Below are positions 1 through 7,944 of a stretch of 64,000 nucleotides of DNA, piece after piece. The notes beneath the pieces were generated by a model. The model was not told the origin of the DNA. It saw only the letters and a program-made list of their open reading frames with translations, and did no database searches. Source of the DNA: a bacterium (GTDB lineage Bacteria; 4484-113; JAGGVC01); NCBI GenBank assembly GCA_039961635.1, contig JABRWB010000032.1, positions 19,955 to 83,954 on the forward strand, read 5' to 3'. A program made the translations under genes and the position numbers. Numbering within the stretch: the first letter of the stretch is position 1; each line of letters begins with the position of its first letter.

Positions 1-36
1 AGTTTTGATTTTCCAGGATTCATTTTCGGGCGGCGC

Positions 37-594
37 TCAACCAACCGCTTGAATGCCCTCGTGGGCAAGCAGCATCGCCTTGAGCTTGATTCCGCCTCCG
101 AAGCCGCGAAGGTCGCCGCCAGCACCTATCACCCTGTGGCAGGGGATTATCACCGGGCAACGGTTCGCGCCGCAGGCGCCGCCGACCGCGCGCGGCGCGC
201 TTTTTATCTTGGCGGAAAGCTCGCCGTAAGTCGCAGTAGCGCCCCATGGAATCGAGAGCATGCTGTTCCAGACCTTCTTGCGATGGTCGGTGGCCAGCGC
301 GAAGTCGAACTTGGCCGAATCCGAAAGAAGGCGCTTGCAGGTCTTGCCGTCGCCGTTTGCATAGGCCGTGAAGAACTTGCCTATCCAGGCTGGAGGCGCA
401 TCGGATTTCGAAACTTCGACTTTTTCGATGCCGAGCTTGCGCGCTAGTGGAGCGATTTCCTTGAGCGCGGAGCCGAGGGACTTGTAAAAAAAGGAGTTGG
501 CAACAAGTCCCTTCGCCGACCAGATGAATGCGACCGTTCCCAACGTTGTGGAGACGGCGCCGATGCAATACTCGAAGTTGGATTGTTTTCCCAT
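37..594 (-). CDS. O6-methylguanine-DNA methyltransferase family protein
   Basis: A 185-residue protein with the methyltransferase core PCHRVIG near residues 151-157; the predicted methyl-acceptor cysteine is about residue 152. Upstream of it are the winged-helix region (IPWGATATYGELS) and the asparagine-containing segment GANRCPV. Family members remove alkyl groups from O6 of guanine in a single-turnover transfer to this cysteine. I chose ATG at 594 rather than a longer reading because a TATATT -10 element lies 6 bases upstream, so the mRNA would begin at or near this codon. The gene diverges from the nucleoside phosphorylase at 686. The N-terminal third is poorly conserved, so a bona fide Ogt and an alkyltransferase-like protein with a cysteine are hard to tell apart, but the cysteine favours an active enzyme. 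Confidence 0.88.
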   Translation of the reverse strand: MGKQSNFEYCIGAVSTTLGTVAFIWSAKGLVANSFFYKSLGSALKEIAPLARKLGIEKVEVSKSDAPPAWIGKFFTAYANGDGKTCKRLLSDSAKFDFALATDHRKKVWNSMLSIPWGATATYGELSAKIKSAPRAVGGACGANRCPVIIPCHRVIGAGGDLRGFGGGIKLKAMLLAHEGIQAVG

Positions 595-600
595 ACATCT

Positions 601-606
601 AATATA
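601..606 (-). promoter_or_regulatory. -10 element of the methyltransferase gene
   Basis: TATATT on the minus strand, 6 bases before ATG 594. A transcript starting about 7 bases downstream would be leaderless. No convincing -35 hexamer is visible. Confidence 0.5.
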
Positions 607-673
607 TGGCCGTCCGGCCGACAAATCAACCTGTGCAAGTGGCGGGAATCGAAGAGTGGTCGTCAAGTGGCGC

Positions 674-679
674 TAGAAT
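674..679 (+). promoter_or_regulatory. -10 element of the nucleoside phosphorylase gene
   Basis: TAGAAT, 6 bases before GTG 686, again implying a leaderless mRNA. The direct repeat CAAGTGGCG (636-644 and 664-672) lies just upstream in the shared divergent promoter region. Confidence 0.5.
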
Positions 680-685
680 TACTCC

Positions 686-2026
686 GTGGGCGGATTCGAC
701 ATCCTTTGTGCCATCGAAACCAAGAAGCGCGGCGATGCTTTGTCGGAAGATGAAATCAGCGGATTTGTAACCGGATTCGTATCCGGACAAATACCCGATT
801 ACCAAGCGAGCGCCTTGCTGATGGCGATCGTGCTGCGCGGCATGAGCGACAAGGAAGTGTTCGCGCTCACCGAGGCGATTTGGAGGAGCGGCGGCACGTT
901 GGCGTTTCCCGGCCTGGGAAAGCCGCTGGTGGATAAGCATTCCACGGGGGGTGTCGGCGACAAGGTAACGCCGCTTTTTGTTCCGCTTATGATGGCCGCG
1001 GGAGCGGTATGCTGCAAAATGAGCGGGCGCGGCCTCGGCCACACCGGCGGGACGATTGACAAACTCGAAACCATTCCCGGATTCCGGACATCGCTTTCCG
1101 CAGACGAATTGGACGGGCAGATTCGCTCCATAGGCGGGGCGATAGTAGGTCAAAGCGCGGATCTTGCCCCCGCGGATAAAAAGCTTTATGCGCTGCGCGA
1201 TGTGACGGGAACGGTGGACAGCATTCCGCTGATCGTCGCAAGCATAATGGGCAAAAAGCTTGCCGGCGGCGCGGGGACGATCGTGCTCGACGTGAAAGTA
1301 GGAAAAGGAGCCTTTTTTCGCGACGAAGCTGCGGCGCGTGAATTTGCGCGGCTTGCTGAAGCGGCGGGAGCGCGTTTCGGACGGAAAGTGGTTTGCGTTC
1401 TCACAAAGATGGACTCGCCGCTCGGTCACGCGGTCGGGAATCTGCTGGAGATGATTGAAGTGTGGGACGCGCTTCTGGGCAAAGGGCCTGCTGATTTGCT
1501 GGAGGTAGTGTACGAGCTTGGCTCGGCGGCGCTGGTTGAATCCGGCTTGGCGGTTTCCAAGGCCGCGGCCCGCGACAAACTAATGCAGCTTATTGCCGAC
1601 GGCTCGGCGCGCGTTGCCTTCGAAAAGCTGGTCAAAGCGCAAGGAGGGTCGTTGGGCGCGCTTAGGGAAAGATTCGGCGAACTCGCATCCGTCCCTCGGG
1701 CGTACATCGCGGCCCGCAAGGCAGGGTTCATCCATTCCATTGACGCGCTTGCGATCGGGGAAGCCGCGCGGGCGCTCGGCGCAGGCAGGTTCGAACTCGA
1801 CGATTCCATCGACCCGTTTGCAGGCATCTTGCTTCTTAAAAAGCCTGGCGACAGAATCGAACTCAAGGAGCCTTGGGCGCTCTGCTACTTCAATCTGGGC
1901 ACACCGTCGGTAATCGCGAGGCTGGGCTCGACACGCGAAGCTGTCGGCTCCGGAATTGAAATGCTGCTGCATGACGCGATTGCCATCGGCGGAGAGCTTC
2001 CCGAGCCGAATCCGAATTCCAGGTGA
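686..2026 (+). CDS. deoA: Thymidine / pyrimidine-nucleoside phosphorylase
   Basis: A 446-residue protein that phosphorolyses thymidine, and perhaps uridine, to the base plus (deoxy)ribose-1-phosphate for nucleoside salvage in the cytosol. The family signature is clear: the phosphate-binding stretch KHSTGGVGDKVT near residue 83, then SGRGLGHTGGTIDKLE, and the C-terminal pyrimidine nucleoside phosphorylase domain. Length is close to the usual 430-440. GTG 686 is chosen because it directly follows a TAGAAT -10 element and gives the normal N-terminus leading into the helical domain. Sequence alone does not separate the thymidine-specific enzyme from the broader-specificity pyrimidine enzyme. Confidence 0.93.
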   Translation: MGGFDILCAIETKKRGDALSEDEISGFVTGFVSGQIPDYQASALLMAIVLRGMSDKEVFALTEAIWRSGGTLAFPGLGKPLVDKHSTGGVGDKVTPLFVPLMMAAGAVCCKMSGRGLGHTGGTIDKLETIPGFRTSLSADELDGQIRSIGGAIVGQSADLAPADKKLYALRDVTGTVDSIPLIVASIMGKKLAGGAGTIVLDVKVGKGAFFRDEAAAREFARLAEAAGARFGRKVVCVLTKMDSPLGHAVGNLLEMIEVWDALLGKGPADLLEVVYELGSAALVESGLAVSKAAARDKLMQLIADGSARVAFEKLVKAQGGSLGALRERFGELASVPRAYIAARKAGFIHSIDALAIGEAARALGAGRFELDDSIDPFAGILLLKKPGDRIELKEPWALCYFNLGTPSVIARLGSTREAVGSGIEMLLHDAIAIGGELPEPNPNSR

Positions 2027-2376
2027 TTGGGGTATGAGCAGAGCCGAACCTCATTTGGGAACAGCCTTCGACAGTGAAAAAAAGAAGTGTCGAGGACTCG
2101 AGCAGGTATTGTGTTTTATGGTTCTAACCAAAAAAGCCTGATTTGGCTTCCGTAATTGGCCTCTAAAATATCTTTACTTATGTATAGCTAAAAAGGCGCC
2201 AAAAATTGCCTTTCCCGAAATTGGTTGCTTTTGGCGGGCAGAAGGGAAGAAAAATGCCCAAAAAAGTGCCCAAATTCTAGCTAATGGGATTGATTTCCCG
2301 TCCAAAGGGCTGTTCAAATTATCTTTCTTAGTTTAAAATTCCCTTGCTCTTCAGGTTTGAAGAGCGGTTTAGGGAA
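2027..2376 (+). other. AT-rich intergenic region upstream of the dcw cluster
   Basis: About 350 bases without a credible gene, clearly more AT-rich than its neighbours. Visible structure: a small inverted repeat (AAGCC/GGCTT) followed on the minus strand by a T-run, near 2130-2150; an inverted repeat CGCCAAAA (2197-2204) with TTTTGGCG (2229-2236); and a direct repeat TGCCCA at 2255-2260 and 2267-2272, which reads TGGGCA on the other strand. The TGGG-type repeats resemble MraZ operator boxes, but the 12-base period differs from the 10-base period known in E. coli, so autoregulation is only a suggestion. Confidence 0.45.
2334..2339 (+). promoter_or_regulatory. Probable -10 element of the mraZ/dcw operon
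   Basis: TAAAAT 38 bases before the mraZ ATG, giving a leader of about 30 bases. The best -35 match (TTCAAA at 2313-2318) is weak. Confidence 0.4.
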
Positions 2377-2961
2377 ATGAATCAAGTCGCTTTCAATTCG
2401 GTGCAGGAAGCTATGCCTCCCAAGATGCTTGTGGGACGCGAGTCGCAGGTCATTGACGGGCGGTTCCGCATCAGGCTTCCGCAAAATCTGTGCAACACGG
2501 AGATCCGTGATGTGGTGATCACTCTCAGCCCGCACAGAAAGTGGCTTGAGATTCTTCCCAAGTGGACGTACGAGGCTCTTTACAACCAACTTTGGCCGAA
2601 AACCAGCCTCAGCTCGTATTCCGGATTCATCAACTACAGCGATCGCGATTACGTGGACAATCTGCGCGAAGTGCTCGAAAGCCATCACAGGACGGCAATA
2701 GACGATTCGCAGCGCGTTGTCATCCCGCAGGACCTGCGCGAGGCCATCGGTCTCAAGCAAGGCGACACCGTGGTTCTCATCGGCATGCTTGACAAGGTCG
2801 AAGTGTGGCGTGAAGAGGACTACGTTTCCTACTCGCAAACCCGCAAAAACAGGGACTTGTCCCTGGTTTTCGGTTCTGAAGGGCTCAAGGCCGGCGGCAA
2901 AGGCGGCGACGCCGGTCTTGAGCACCTTAATTTGCCCGGAGGAGATCCTGCTTCGGGCTAG
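2377..2961 (+). CDS. mraZ: Transcriptional regulator MraZ
   Basis: First gene of the division and cell-wall cluster. It contains two SpoVT/AbrB-like half-domains: residues about 18-60 (LVGRESQVIDGRFRIRLP) and about 98-145 (AIDDSQRVVIPQDLREAIGL, then VEVWREEDY). MraZ proteins form rings and repress their own operon by binding repeated boxes upstream. At 194 residues it is about 45 longer than usual, with a glycine-rich tail after the second domain. ATG 2377 is preferred over TTG 2344, which lies too close to the -10 element. rsmH begins 7 bases after the stop codon. Confidence 0.9.
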   Translation: MNQVAFNSVQEAMPPKMLVGRESQVIDGRFRIRLPQNLCNTEIRDVVITLSPHRKWLEILPKWTYEALYNQLWPKTSLSSYSGFINYSDRDYVDNLREVLESHHRTAIDDSQRVVIPQDLREAIGLKQGDTVVLIGMLDKVEVWREEDYVSYSQTRKNRDLSLVFGSEGLKAGGKGGDAGLEHLNLPGGDPASG

Positions 2962-2968
2962 CAGGTTC

Positions 2969-3922
2969 ATGGAGGAAAATCCCAGGCTTCACGCAAGCGT
3001 GATGGTCGAGGAAGTGGTGCGATACCTCGACCCGAAGCCGGGAGGAAAGCACCTGGAATTGGGAGTATCAACAGGCGGTCATCTGTTAAGGGTGTGCAAG
3101 TTGATTTCTCCCGGCGGATTCGCCGTCGCCGTTGATCTCGACGGGCAGGCCATAGAGATCGCTCGGCGAAGGATTGAAGAAACGCTCACGGAGTGCCGCG
3201 TTGTGTTTTTGCAAGGGGATTACGGGGAATTACCCGCTCTTCTTTCCCCCGCGGGGATTCCGGAGGATTTCTTCAACAGCTGCGTCCTGGACGCCGGAAT
3301 GAGCGGTTTTCAGCTCGAAGGCGGCAGGGGATTCAGCTATAAGCGCGATCAGGAATTGGACATGAGATTCGATCCGGGAATGAAACTTACTGCAAAGGAA
3401 TTGGTCAACGGCGCGAGCGTCGAAGAGCTTTCCCGCATACTGGCCGAAGTCGGCGACATTCCGGAAGCCGCAAAAGTCGCCGCGGCGATCGCCAAGGCGC
3501 GGGCGATACGTCCGATAAACACAACCTTCGAGCTTATCGAGGCGGTGTCCGAGATTTGGCCGGAGAAAATGCCGTACGGGAAGCGCATGCGCAGGCTTGG
3601 CCAGCTTTTCATGGCGCTTCGCGACATCGTCAATCCGGGCGCGAAGGGATTGCGCGGCGGTATCGAACACGCCGTCAAATATTTAAGCAAAAACAAGGGC
3701 CGCTTTGCGTTGCTCACGTTCAGCGGCGGCGAAAACAGGGTGGCGAAATCGGTTCTTAACGCATACAGAAGGCCCGGTGAATCCAACTCCGATTGGGTTG
3801 TAAAGGAAATTACGCCTGGGGCGGTCAGGCCTTCCAGGCAGGAAGTTAAAGCGAATCCAGCCGCGCATTCCGCGATGCTGCGCGTATTCGAGCGCCGCGC
3901 GGTCGCGCAGGAGAAGGAGTGA
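2969..3922 (+). CDS. rsmH: 16S rRNA (cytosine(1402)-N(4))-methyltransferase
   Basis: A 317-residue SAM-dependent methyltransferase that acts on C1402 of 16S rRNA in the ribosomal P site. Family features are HASVMVEEVV at residues 8-17, the SAM loop LELGVSTGGH at 29-38, the segment GGRGFSYKRDQELDMRFD, and the C-terminal SGGENRVAK. The SAM loop and the segment after it (LDAGMSGFQLEGG in place of the usual LDLGVSSPQLD type) are divergent. ATG 2969 is needed to include the conserved N-terminal HxxV motif. It lies 7 bases after mraZ and 3 bases before the ftsL-like gene. Confidence 0.9.
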   Translation: MEENPRLHASVMVEEVVRYLDPKPGGKHLELGVSTGGHLLRVCKLISPGGFAVAVDLDGQAIEIARRRIEETLTECRVVFLQGDYGELPALLSPAGIPEDFFNSCVLDAGMSGFQLEGGRGFSYKRDQELDMRFDPGMKLTAKELVNGASVEELSRILAEVGDIPEAAKVAAAIAKARAIRPINTTFELIEAVSEIWPEKMPYGKRMRRLGQLFMALRDIVNPGAKGLRGGIEHAVKYLSKNKGRFALLTFSGGENRVAKSVLNAYRRPGESNSDWVVKEITPGAVRPSRQEVKANPAAHSAMLRVFERRAVAQEKE

Positions 3923-3925
3923 AAG

Positions 3926-4402
3926 ATGTCGAATGTTCGCACCGTTCTGCCTCGCGAGGCTTACGAAGGGGCGCTTTCCTTCGACGAAAGCAGAAAGTTC
4001 CGCCAGAAACCGCCAAGGGTTTACGAATCCGTCGAGTTTTCGATCAAATGGCGGATTTTTCTGTTCCTCACCATCGCCGGTTTGGCGATGACGCTTTTCG
4101 GGATCGCATATCTTGCGACCCAGGTATCGATTAAGCAGTACAGGTTGCAGCAACTGGAGGAATCCACGCGCAACCTGGAGGTGCAGATTTCGCAGGCGCA
4201 GGCGCAGAATCTTGGCGTAAGGCGCGACATTTTTTTCAATACCGGACTTCAGACAAGACTGGGCCTCGAATACCCTGCAAGTACGCTGTTCGTTTACCAC
4301 AAGCCTGTGGAGGGGGGGGCGTCCGGCGAAGAACTGGTGCGCACGCTTTACGGCGCGGCAAAGCCGGAAGTGAAATGGGGTTCTTACCTTTTCAAGTATT
4401 AG
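3926..4402 (+). CDS. ftsL: FtsL-like division protein
   Basis: A 158-residue bitopic membrane protein: cytoplasmic N-terminus of about 42 residues, one membrane segment near residues 44-67, then a coiled-coil-forming stretch (about 68-97, rich in Q, E and L) and an extracytoplasmic tail. Position between rsmH and the class B penicillin-binding protein, together with this topology, identifies it as the FtsL/FtsB-type component that activates FtsW-FtsI. Sequence similarity in this family is low, so the call rests on context and topology. A GGAG sequence precedes the ATG by 7 bases. Confidence 0.7.
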   Translation: MSNVRTVLPREAYEGALSFDESRKFRQKPPRVYESVEFSIKWRIFLFLTIAGLAMTLFGIAYLATQVSIKQYRLQQLEESTRNLEVQISQAQAQNLGVRRDIFFNTGLQTRLGLEYPASTLFVYHKPVEGGASGEELVRTLYGAAKPEVKWGSYLFKY

Positions 4403-4420
4403 GGGCGCTGCGGCGTTTTC

Positions 4421-6271
4421 ATGGCGATTCGCGAATACAGAGGGCATGACTGCGGATTCGACCCCGCCATTCTTAAATGGCGGATCATCTGCGCGTCGTT
4501 GCTCATGGCATTCTTTTCCGTATTCATCATCGCGTTCGTCGTCAAATGGCAGACCGTGGATCGCGACAAAGTCCTCGAAATGATGCGCTCCAAATGGCAG
4601 GCGTCATACGAAGTGCCCGCGCGGCGCGGTGCGATTCGCTCTCGCGGCGGCTCGCTGTTGGCGATCAGCGAAAAAACCTGGGAAGTCGTGGTCGATCCGC
4701 TGATAGTCGGCGACGGTGCCGTGGCATCCGAAAAGCTCGCCGAATTGTTCGGCGGCTCGAAGGAAGAGCTGTTGGCGCGCATTGCCGATGGAAAGCGTAA
4801 GGGAAGCAGGTATCTGAAAGTGGCGGACGGGCTGTCGCAATCCGAAATGGTTGCCACCATGAACCTGAATCTCAAAGGGGTTTTCGTCTCGGAAGGTTAC
4901 CGCAGGTTTTATCCGTTCAAAGATCAGATGTCGCCGCACACCATCGGTTTCATCCGGCTGCGCGACGACGTCCATTTTCAGGCGGAATCCGCGTTCGACG
5001 AATATCTGGAGGGCGAGCCCGGTCAAGTATTTTACCAGCGGGACAGCAAGTGGGGCAGGATTCCCGAATCCACTTTCATACAAAAAGAAGTCCGCAACGG
5101 CCTCGATGTTTACCTGACGATCGACGAAAACATTCAGATAATCTGTGACGCGGAGCTGGATGTCGCTTTCGCTTCCAACAAGGCGGAGTGGGGGCTTGTT
5201 TCGGTGATGGATCCTTACACCGGCGAGATTCTCGCGTGCGCCGTGCGCCCCACTTTCGATCCCAACGAGTGCGTCCGTGGAGCGAAGGTAGGCTCCATCG
5301 CGGTCAATCCGCTGTACGGCATGGTCGTCGAGCCGGGAAGCATAATCAAGCCGATAATAATCGCCGGCGCGCTTGACCGCGGCTATATAACGCTTGACGA
5401 CAAGTACTATTGCCCGGCGACGCTGAAGATTGACGACACAACGGTTTCGGAAGCGCATAAGGGAAAAGGTTTCGGCCTGATCACGGTCAAAGAAGGAATA
5501 ATCAAGTCCAGCAACGTCCTCATGGCGCAGGTTGGAACCGACTTGGGGATGAACAAGCTCATGGAAATTCTTGACGGGGCCATGCTTCTCGAACGGCCCG
5601 GGCTGGGATTGCCCACCGAAACCGCAGGGCTGCCCCCGAATTTGGCGAAGCTGGACAAGCACGGCCGATATTACGAGCAGTACGATTCGGACGAGGGCCG
5701 CATCGCATTCGGCCAGGGGCCGGCCATGTCGCCTTTGGCGATTCTCACGGCATACGCCGAGCTTGCCAACGGCGGTTACGCCGTTCAGCCGAAGATTATT
5801 TTGGGAACTGCGAAAGACGTCGGAGCGGCGCTGGAATACGCTGGTTTGGCGAGAACCGAATACGCCCCCTTCAAGGTTTCCGCTACGGACAGGCTGAAAC
5901 GCAAGCAGGTTTACAGCAAAGACACGGTCGAAGCTGTAAGGCAAGCTCTGGTTGAAGTTGTGCATAGCGACAGGGGAACAGGCAAAGCCGCCCGGCTGTC
6001 GAGCGGGCTGACCGTCGCCGGCAAAACCGGCACCGCGCAGATTCACAATCCGAACGGCAAGGGATACTTGAAAGGCCAGTACCTTTCCAGTTTCGTCGGT
6101 TACTTTCCGGCGGCCGCGCCCAGATACGTCGTTATGGTCATGTTCAAAAATCCGCGTGGCAAGTATTACGGCGGCGAGGTGTCGGCTCCGGTTTTCAAGC
6201 GGGTGGCGGATCGCATCTGTTACCTGGACAGGATAAGCCCGGAAGTCGTTGAAGGCGACGGACGGACTTAG
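4421..6271 (+). CDS. ftsI: Septal class B penicillin-binding protein (transpeptidase)
   Basis: A 616-residue membrane-anchored D,D-transpeptidase that cross-links septal peptidoglycan with FtsW. One membrane segment lies near residues 19-43, followed by the dimerisation/pedestal domain beginning with RGAIRSRGG, then the transpeptidase domain. Catalytic motifs are all present: SIIK with the acyl-enzyme serine at 307, SSN at 363-365 and KTG at 535-537. No C-terminal PASTA domain is visible. The gene lies between ftsL and murE. Confidence 0.93.
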   Translation: MAIREYRGHDCGFDPAILKWRIICASLLMAFFSVFIIAFVVKWQTVDRDKVLEMMRSKWQASYEVPARRGAIRSRGGSLLAISEKTWEVVVDPLIVGDGAVASEKLAELFGGSKEELLARIADGKRKGSRYLKVADGLSQSEMVATMNLNLKGVFVSEGYRRFYPFKDQMSPHTIGFIRLRDDVHFQAESAFDEYLEGEPGQVFYQRDSKWGRIPESTFIQKEVRNGLDVYLTIDENIQIICDAELDVAFASNKAEWGLVSVMDPYTGEILACAVRPTFDPNECVRGAKVGSIAVNPLYGMVVEPGSIIKPIIIAGALDRGYITLDDKYYCPATLKIDDTTVSEAHKGKGFGLITVKEGIIKSSNVLMAQVGTDLGMNKLMEILDGAMLLERPGLGLPTETAGLPPNLAKLDKHGRYYEQYDSDEGRIAFGQGPAMSPLAILTAYAELANGGYAVQPKIILGTAKDVGAALEYAGLARTEYAPFKVSATDRLKRKQVYSKDTVEAVRQALVEVVHSDRGTGKAARLSSGLTVAGKTGTAQIHNPNGKGYLKGQYLSSFVGYFPAAAPRYVVMVMFKNPRGKYYGGEVSAPVFKRVADRICYLDRISPEVVEGDGRT

Positions 6272-6320
6272 CCGTTGACAGCTCTTAATTTGTCCTTCGC
6301 TCTTTCGAGGCGCAGGTGAA

Positions 6321-7868
6321 ATGAAGTTGGCGAAGCTTGTGGAAAAGCTTGAGGTGGTTGAATTGAGAGTGGCCGACCCCGAGGTCGAGATCACTTCGGT
6401 CAGCCACGATTCCAAGAAATGCGGAAAGGGAACGCTTTTCGTCGCCCTAAAGGGGACAAAGCGCGACGGCCACGAGTATATTCCCGAAGCAATCGCCAAC
6501 GGTGCGGATGCGGTTCTTTGCGAGCACAGCTTGAGCCTTGTGGATCCAAAACAGAAAGTTGCAAACATCGTACGCGTAGCGGATGGGCGGGACTCTTTGG
6601 CAGCGGCCGCAGCCGAAATCGCCGGCAACCCTTCAAAAAAACTCACCGTAATCGGTGTCACGGGCACCAATGGAAAGACCACCGTCGTCTCGATGCTTTG
6701 CCACATTCTTGAAGGCGCTGGTGTCCCGGTGGTCGGTTTGACCACGGTCGGAACCCTCCGGGGCGGCGTTTACACTTCTGAAAGCGATCTTACCACTCCG
6801 GATCCGGTGTTTCTGCAACACACGTTCGCGAAAGCGCTGGCGGATGGCGTCACGCACGTTGTGATGGAAGTATCGTCGCACTCGCTCTCCCAGAAGCGCG
6901 TCGCGCATACCAAATTCAAGGCGGGCGCATTCACCAATCTAACGGAAGATCATCTAGATTTCCACGGCACCATGGACGCGTACTTCGCGGCCAAGGCCGA
7001 ATTTTTCAAGTCTTACTTGGTTGACCCCGCAGGGCAGTACGCGGTCATTTGGAAGGACGACCCCGCGGGCAAAAAACTGGCCTCTCTTTCCGGAGCGCAA
7101 ATAATAACCTGCTCCATGGAAGACAGGAATGCCGACATATGCGCCGAACCAATGGAGCTTACCCCCTTGGGCTCCCGGTTCGAAATGGCGCTGGATGTCT
7201 CCAAAATTTCCCAGGTTTCCTCCGCCTGGATCCCCCAAACCGGCCGGGCAGTACGCACCGTCGGCATGCGTCTGCCCGGCACTTTTAACATCGCAAACTC
7301 GCTGGTCGCGGCCGGCCTTGCGCTCGGACAGGGCGTGGGGATTGAACAAGTCGCGGCCGGAATCGAATCGTTTCCCGGCGTGCCAGGGCGCCTCGAACGC
7401 ATCGACGAAGGGCAGCGGTTCACGGTCATCGTGGACTACGCCCACACTCCCGATGCGCTCGAAAACGTGCTCCGCACGCTCCAACAACTTCGCCATCAGA
7501 GGGGGCGCGTAATCCTTGTCATGGGCAATGGCGGCGACCGTGACAGGGATAAGCGCCCCCTTTGTGGGTCTATCGGCGCGGAGATGAGCCATCGGTTTTT
7601 TGTCACGACGGACAACCCGCGAACCGAGGATCCCGACGCGATCATTGCGGGCATAGTTTCCGGCGTGAAGCCCCCCCACAAGGATCGCATAACTGTGATT
7701 CCGGACAGGCGCAAAGCCATCGAAGCCGCTATTTCCATTGCCGGGCCGGAAGACATCGTCCTGATTGCCGGAAAAGGCCACGAGACCTACCAGATAATCG
7801 GGACACAGAAGTTTCCTTTCGACGACAGGGAAGTCGCCAGGGAAATATTGCGGGGAATTCAAAGCTGA
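6321..7868 (+). CDS. murE: UDP-MurNAc-tripeptide synthetase (MurE)
   Basis: A 515-residue cytosolic Mur ligase adding the third amino acid to UDP-MurNAc-L-Ala-D-Glu. The ATP loop TGTNGKTT has its lysine at 119. The DNPR motif at residues 431-434 is the known signature for meso-diaminopimelate rather than lysine, so the stem peptide is probably DAP-type. An AGGTGA Shine-Dalgarno sequence immediately precedes ATG 6321. Confidence 0.95.
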   Translation: MKLAKLVEKLEVVELRVADPEVEITSVSHDSKKCGKGTLFVALKGTKRDGHEYIPEAIANGADAVLCEHSLSLVDPKQKVANIVRVADGRDSLAAAAAEIAGNPSKKLTVIGVTGTNGKTTVVSMLCHILEGAGVPVVGLTTVGTLRGGVYTSESDLTTPDPVFLQHTFAKALADGVTHVVMEVSSHSLSQKRVAHTKFKAGAFTNLTEDHLDFHGTMDAYFAAKAEFFKSYLVDPAGQYAVIWKDDPAGKKLASLSGAQIITCSMEDRNADICAEPMELTPLGSRFEMALDVSKISQVSSAWIPQTGRAVRTVGMRLPGTFNIANSLVAAGLALGQGVGIEQVAAGIESFPGVPGRLERIDEGQRFTVIVDYAHTPDALENVLRTLQQLRHQRGRVILVMGNGGDRDRDKRPLCGSIGAEMSHRFFVTTDNPRTEDPDAIIAGIVSGVKPPHKDRITVIPDRRKAIEAAISIAGPEDIVLIAGKGHETYQIIGTQKFPFDDREVAREILRGIQS

Positions 7869-7944
7869 ATGCGCAGAGTGTTCCCCGAACGAGGTTGATT
7901 TTGATGGGGCGTTTCGCCCGAAAAACATATGCCGGGGTATTTTG

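Noticed and set aside
2344..2376. TTG 2344 as mraZ start
   Set aside because: It lies 4 bases after the predicted -10 element, upstream of the probable transcription start; ATG 2377 gives the usual N-terminus.
4604..6745. Long minus-strand open frame of 713 codons opposite ftsI and murE
   Set aside because: It mirrors two confident genes with all catalytic motifs and lacks a recognisable domain or good start; a composition-driven shadow.
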